A stretch of 64,000 bases of DNA from positions 372,001-436,000 of the forward strand of contig NZ_JACHVU010000003.1 of the NCBI RefSeq assembly GCF_014190915.1, read 5' to 3'. The DNA comes from Mycolicibacterium iranicum (GTDB lineage Bacteria > Actinomycetota > Actinomycetes > Mycobacteriales > Mycobacteriaceae). Positions 60,349 to 64,000 of this stretch are shown here, piece after piece (position 1 is the stretch's first letter; each line of letters starts with the position of its first letter). A program made the position numbers and the translations under genes. The notes under the pieces are model-generated. The model had not been told where the DNA came from. It made no database searches and was given only the letters and a program-made list of their open reading frames with translations.

Positions 60349-61113
60349 TCAATCAGCGGGGGTTGCGCTCCGGCATTCCCGGTTGTGCCGCTCCTGGGCT
60401 TCCGTCAGATGCCTGATCTCGGCGCGCAGCGATTCGATCTGGGCCGCCGTGGCCGTCTGATTGGCCGTGTCCTCTTCGGCGACGCGTTGCACGATCCACG
60501 ACGCCAGCGTCGCCGTGACGACGCCGAGCAGGCTGATCCCGCCGATCATCAGTAGCGCCGCGACCACGCGGCCCGTAGGGGTGACCGGAGCCAGGTCGCC
60601 GTAGCCGACCGTGGTCACTGTGGTGATGGACCACCACAGCGCCTTGCCGAACGAGGTGATGGCCGAGCCGGGCTCGTCACGTTCGGCGTCGAGGACGGCC
60701 AGCGAGGCGACGTAGATGAGCAGTAGTGACCCACTGGCGGTGTAGATCGCGACCTTCCCGCGGATGACGTCGCCCGCGGCGCGGTGCATGGCGGTGATGA
60801 GCACCACCAGCCGGAGCAGTCGAAGCGGTCGGAGGAAGGGCAGGGCGACGATCGCCAGATCCGGCAGGTGCCAGAGGAACCAGCGGCCCCGGGGGCGGGC
60901 CAGCGCGAGCCGCACCAGGTAGTGGACCAGGAACAGGGCCCAGAGCACGGTGTTGAGGGTTTCGAGCACGCTGTCGACCCGATGCGGGGGCCGGGCCAGG
61001 ACCTGCACCGAGTACGTGATCAGAAAGATCAGCGCCACGGATGCCAAAGGCCACTCGGTGCGCTTCTCCCATTGCTCGAGCCTCGGATTCGGGCCATGTG
61101 AAGTTGTCGTCAT
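60349..61113 (-). CDS. Voltage-gated-like potassium channel
   Basis: A 254-residue channel subunit from ATG 61113. Hydrophobic segments at about 21-40, 50-70, 84-95 and 125-143 precede the pore helix and the selectivity filter TTVTTVGYGD (TVGYGD at 168-173), followed by the last helix, about 182-208. The LRPLRLLRLV segment resembles a short S4 with arginines at every third position, so voltage sensing is possible. A C-terminal coiled coil (AQIESLRAEIRHLTEAQERHN) should support tetramerisation. No RCK domain is present. Confidence 0.9.
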   Translation of the reverse strand: MTTTSHGPNPRLEQWEKRTEWPLASVALIFLITYSVQVLARPPHRVDSVLETLNTVLWALFLVHYLVRLALARPRGRWFLWHLPDLAIVALPFLRPLRLLRLVVLITAMHRAAGDVIRGKVAIYTASGSLLLIYVASLAVLDAERDEPGSAITSFGKALWWSITTVTTVGYGDLAPVTPTGRVVAALLMIGGISLLGVVTATLASWIVQRVAEEDTANQTATAAQIESLRAEIRHLTEAQERHNRECRSATPAD

Positions 61114-61201
61114 CGTCCCCTCGGGTCCCTCTTGTTGCCGGACCCGGGTAGACGAACGCACCCTCGGTTAAACAAACGCACCGGCTCGTAGGCTCGGGCA
61201 G

Positions 61202-61603
61202 GTGAACACCGAAGTGCTGGACATCGACACCTCGCGACGCAAGATCGTCGACCTCACGTCGGCGGTGAAGGACTTCTGCGCAGACCAGCAGGACGGGCTC
61301 TGCAACATCTTCGTGCCGCACGCGACCGCCGGCGTCGCGGTGATCGAGACCGGCGCCGGCTCCGACGACGACCTGATCGCCACGCTGGAACGACTGCTGC
61401 CCCGCGACGATCGTTACCGCCACTCCCACGGTTCGCCCGGACACGGTGCCGACCACGTGCTGCCCGGCCTGGTCTCACCGTCGGTGACCGTTCCCGTGAG
61501 CGGCGGCGAGCCGCTTCTGGGCACCTGGCAGAGCATCGTGTTGGTGGACCTGAACAGGGACAACTCCCGCAGGTCGGTCCGGTTGAGCTTCGTGTCGGGC
61601 TGA
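61202..61603 (+). CDS. YjbQ family protein (UPF0047)
   Basis: A 133-residue protein of the YjbQ/secondary thiamine-phosphate synthase family. GTG 61202 is the first start. The conserved residues include NIFVPHATAGVAVIETG with its histidine, HSHGSPGHGADHVLPGLVSPSVTVPV with a His cluster, and WQSIVLVDLNRDNSRRSV. As I recall, it corresponds to Rv2556c, which also stands next to alaS. Confidence 0.9.
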   Translation: MNTEVLDIDTSRRKIVDLTSAVKDFCADQQDGLCNIFVPHATAGVAVIETGAGSDDDLIATLERLLPRDDRYRHSHGSPGHGADHVLPGLVSPSVTVPVSGGEPLLGTWQSIVLVDLNRDNSRRSVRLSFVSG

Positions 61604-61690
61604 CCGTCTCGGCCGCGGTGGATACCGGTAGGTAGACCGGTACTGTGGTGCGGTCGAGTATTCGCAGGTTGGACCGAAGGACACCAGGAC

Positions 61691-64000
61691 GTGGAGACAC
61701 ACGAGATCAGGAAGCGCTTCCTTGATCACTTCGTGAAGGCGGGTCATACCGAGGTTCCGAGCGCGTCGGTGATCCTCGACGACCCGAACCTGTTGTTCGT
61801 CAACGCCGGCATGGTGCAGTTCGTCCCTTACTTTCTCGGGCAGCGCACACCGCCGTGGAATCGCGCCGCGAGCGTGCAGAAGTGCATCCGCACCCCTGAC
61901 ATCGACGAGGTGGGCATCACCACCCGGCACAACACCTTCTTCCAGATGGCCGGCAACTTCAGTTTCGGCGACTACTTCAAGAAGGGCGCCATCGAGTTCG
62001 CGTGGACGCTTCTGACCAACCCTGTCGAGCAGGGCGGCTACGGATTCAACCCGGAAAAGCTCTGGGCCACCGTCTATCTCGACGACGACGAGGCGATCGG
62101 CTACTGGCAGGAAGTGGCGGGCCTGCCGCTGGAGCGGATCCAGCGCCGCGGCATGGCCGACAACTACTGGTCGATGGGCATCCCGGGTCCCTGCGGTCCG
62201 TCGTCGGAGATCTATTACGACCGCGGTCCCGACTACGGGATCGAGGGCGGGCCGGAGGCCAACGAGGACCGCTACATCGAGATCTGGAATCTCGTGTTCA
62301 TGCAGAACGAGCGCGGTGAGGGCACGTCGAAGGACGACTTCGAGATCCTCGGGCCGCTGCCGCGCCAGAACATCGACACCGGTATGGGTGTCGAGCGCGT
62401 GGCCTGCCTGCTGCAGAACGTCGACAACGTCTACGAGACCGACCTGCTGCGCCCCGTCATCGATCTCGTCGCCGCGCTCGCGCCGCGCGGGTACGGGCAG
62501 GGCAGCCATCAGGACGACGTCCGCTACCGCATCATCGCCGACCACAGCCGCACCGCGGCCATCATCATCGGCGACGGCATCAGCCCCGGGAACGAAGGTC
62601 GCGGCTATGTCCTGCGTCGTCTGCTGCGCCGCATCATCCGCGCCGCCAAGCTGCTCGGCGTCGACCAGCCGATCATGGCCGAGTTGATGGTGACGGTCCG
62701 TGACGCGATGAGCCCGTCGTACCCCGAACTCGCTGCGGACTTCGACCGGATCCAGCGCATCGCCGTCGCCGAGGAGACGGCGTTCAACCGCACGCTGGCG
62801 TCCGGGTCCCGGCTGTTCGACGACGCCGCGCGCGCGACCAGGAATTCCGGCGCCACCGTGCTCTCCGGGAGCGACGCGTTCACGCTGCACGACACCTACG
62901 GCTTCCCGCTGGAACTCACCCTCGAGATGGCCGCCGAAGCCGGGTTGAGCGTGGACGAACAGGGTTTCCGCGGTCTGATGGCCGAACAGCGCCGGCGCGC
63001 CAAAGCCGACGCGGCCGCACGCAAGCAGGCACACACGGATCTGTCGGCCTACCGCGAGCTCGTCGACGCCGGGCCGACCGAGTTCACCGGTTTCGACGAA
63101 TTGAACACCGAGGCAAAGATTCTCGGGATCTTCGTCGACGGCAAACGGGTGCCCGTGGTCTCCCACGACGGGCCCGACACCGGCTCGGGTCCCGACAGGA
63201 TCGAGCTGATCCTGGACCGCAGCCCGTTCTACGCGGAGTCGGGTGGTCAGATCGCCGATGAGGGAACGGTCACCGGCACGGGCGCGTCCGGCACGGCCAA
63301 GGCGGCCGTCACCGACGTCCAGAAGATCGCGAAAACCTTGTGGGCACACCGCATCACCGTGGAATCCGGCGAGTTCGTGGAGGGTGACACCGTCCTGGCC
63401 GCCGTCGACCCGCGCTGGCGCCACGGCGCCACGCAGGGTCACTCCGGCACCCACATGGTGCACGCCGCGTTGCGACAGGTGCTGGGGCCCAACGCCGTTC
63501 AGGCAGGTTCGCTGAACCGGCCCGGCTATCTGCGTTTCGACTTCAACTGGCAGGGTGCGCTCTCCGACGATCAGCGCAGCCAGATCGAGGAGGTCACGAA
63601 CCAGGCGGTGGAGGCCGACTTCGAGGTCAACAGCTTCACCACCGAACTGGAGAAGGCCAAGGCGATGGGCGCGATGGCGCTCTTCGGCGAGAACTACCCC
63701 GACGAGGTCCGGGTGGTCGAGATCGGCGGCCCGTTCTCGCTGGAACTGTGCGGTGGCACCCACGTGCGCAGCTCGGCGCAGATCGGTCCTGTCACCATCC
63801 TCGGCGAGTCGTCGGTGGGCTCGGGGGTCCGCCGCGTGGAGGCGTACGTCGGCCTGGACTCCTTCCGCCACCTGGCGAAGGAGCGGGCTCTGATGGCGGG
63901 GCTCGCCTCGTCGCTGAAGGTGCCCTCGGAAGAGGTGCCCGCGCGGGTGGCGACGCTGGTCGAGCGCCTGCGCGCCGCCGAGAAGGAATTGGGTCGGCTG
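61691..64000 (+). CDS. alaS: Alanyl-tRNA synthetase, N-terminal 770 residues (continues past the window)
   Basis: The frame is open from GTG 61691 to the window edge. [51 protein letters not shown] and [18 protein letters not shown] are AlaRS class II signatures. The editing domain is visible: [16 protein letters not shown] supplies the first zinc-binding histidines and LELCGGTHV the Cys and His of the second half. Full-length AlaRS is about 900 residues, so only the C-terminal Ala domain is missing. It charges tRNA-Ala and clears misacylated Ser/Gly. Confidence 0.97.
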   Translation, partial: METHEIRKRFLDHFVKAGHTEVPSASVILDDPNLLFVNAGMVQFVPYFLGQRTPPWNRAASVQKCIRTPDIDEVGITTRHNTFFQMAGNFSFGDYFKKGAIEFAWTLLTNPVEQGGYGFNPEKLWATVYLDDDEAIGYWQEVAGLPLERIQRRGMADNYWSMGIPGPCGPSSEIYYDRGPDYGIEGGPEANEDRYIEIWNLVFMQNERGEGTSKDDFEILGPLPRQNIDTGMGVERVACLLQNVDNVYETDLLRPVIDLVAALAPRGYGQGSHQDDVRYRIIADHSRTAAIIIGDGISPGNEGRGYVLRRLLRRIIRAAKLLGVDQPIMAELMVTVRDAMSPSYPELAADFDRIQRIAVAEETAFNRTLASGSRLFDDAARATRNSGATVLSGSDAFTLHDTYGFPLELTLEMAAEAGLSVDEQGFRGLMAEQRRRAKADAAARKQAHTDLSAYRELVDAGPTEFTGFDELNTEAKILGIFVDGKRVPVVSHDGPDTGSGPDRIELILDRSPFYAESGGQIADEGTVTGTGASGTAKAAVTDVQKIAKTLWAHRITVESGEFVEGDTVLAAVDPRWRHGATQGHSGTHMVHAALRQVLGPNAVQAGSLNRPGYLRFDFNWQGALSDDQRSQIEEVTNQAVEADFEVNSFTTELEKAKAMGAMALFGENYPDEVRVVEIGGPFSLELCGGTHVRSSAQIGPVTILGESSVGSGVRRVEAYVGLDSFRHLAKERALMAGLASSLKVPSEEVPARVATLVERLRAAEKELGRL

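Noticed and set aside
61475-63871. A 798-codon minus-strand frame under alaS
   Set aside because: It lies wholly opposite alaS, whose motifs are clear on the plus strand; the antisense protein has no recognisable domain.

Overview
This is a high-GC actinobacterial chromosome segment. Gene content and order place it in a fast-growing Mycobacterium (Mycolicibacterium type). The run car / gabT / yajC / secD / secF / peptide-binding lipoprotein / apt / relA / ppiB / glyoxalase-like MBL / hisS, then radical SAM, zinc metallopeptidase, aspS, transglutaminase and ATP-grasp genes, rarA, yjbQ and alaS follows, in reverse, the order I recall from the M. tuberculosis Rv2555c-Rv2590 region. Several accessory blocks are inserted into that backbone. 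GTG starts, ATGA/GTGA stop-start overlaps and lipobox signal peptides are typical of the genus.

Layout. 1-4350: the N-terminal part of a carboxylic acid reductase, a short P450-like fragment, and a two-gene GABA/putrescine operon (aminobutyraldehyde dehydrogenase and 4-aminobutyrate transaminase). 4711-15930: the backbone operon yajC-secD-secF, a solute-binding lipoprotein, apt and relA, then ppiB on the other strand, an MBL hydrolase and hisS. 15931-17240: tandem repeats and two inverted copies of a ~59-bp palindromic element flanking two paralogous membrane proteins. 17246-22136: urea-type ABC transporter urtABCDE. 22415-26300: small exported protein, HelD-type RNA polymerase motor, and a radical SAM protein behind an SOS-like box. 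26304-31743: a regulon of two acyl-CoA dehydrogenases, an amidohydrolase, a TetR regulator and a thioesterase, tied together by three copies of a GGTAAYG-type palindrome. 31769-38695: DUF885 and YpfJ-like metallopeptidases, a carboxylesterase, an SRPBCC protein, aspS and a Ddn-like protein. 38706-40464: thiolase and a divergent HxlR regulator. 40465-48626: an eight-gene carbohydrate/polyol operon (DeoR, FGGY kinase, ABC importer, SDR, BtpA-family enzyme). 48766-51274: a DUF389 membrane protein and a PE-PPE-domain hydrolase. 51329-56166: circularly permuted ATP-grasp/alpha-E fusion, transglutaminase and zinc-ribbon metallopeptidase, a module predicted in the literature to make and cleave peptide bonds. 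56163-64000: a frameshifted ASCH gene, DUF3097, rarA, an ArsR/SRPBCC pair, a small membrane protein, a potassium channel, yjbQ and the first 770 codons of alaS.

The most unusual items are: a 44-codon ORF that looks like the scar of a deleted giant transglutaminase gene in front of the ATP-grasp gene; an 18-bp perfect hairpin inside the 3' end of the HxlR gene, where two convergent stop codons abut; the inverted repeat pair around the duplicated membrane genes; the three-site TetR operator set; and a single-base frameshift in the ASCH gene. Family names come from reading the translated proteins by eye. No database search was run.
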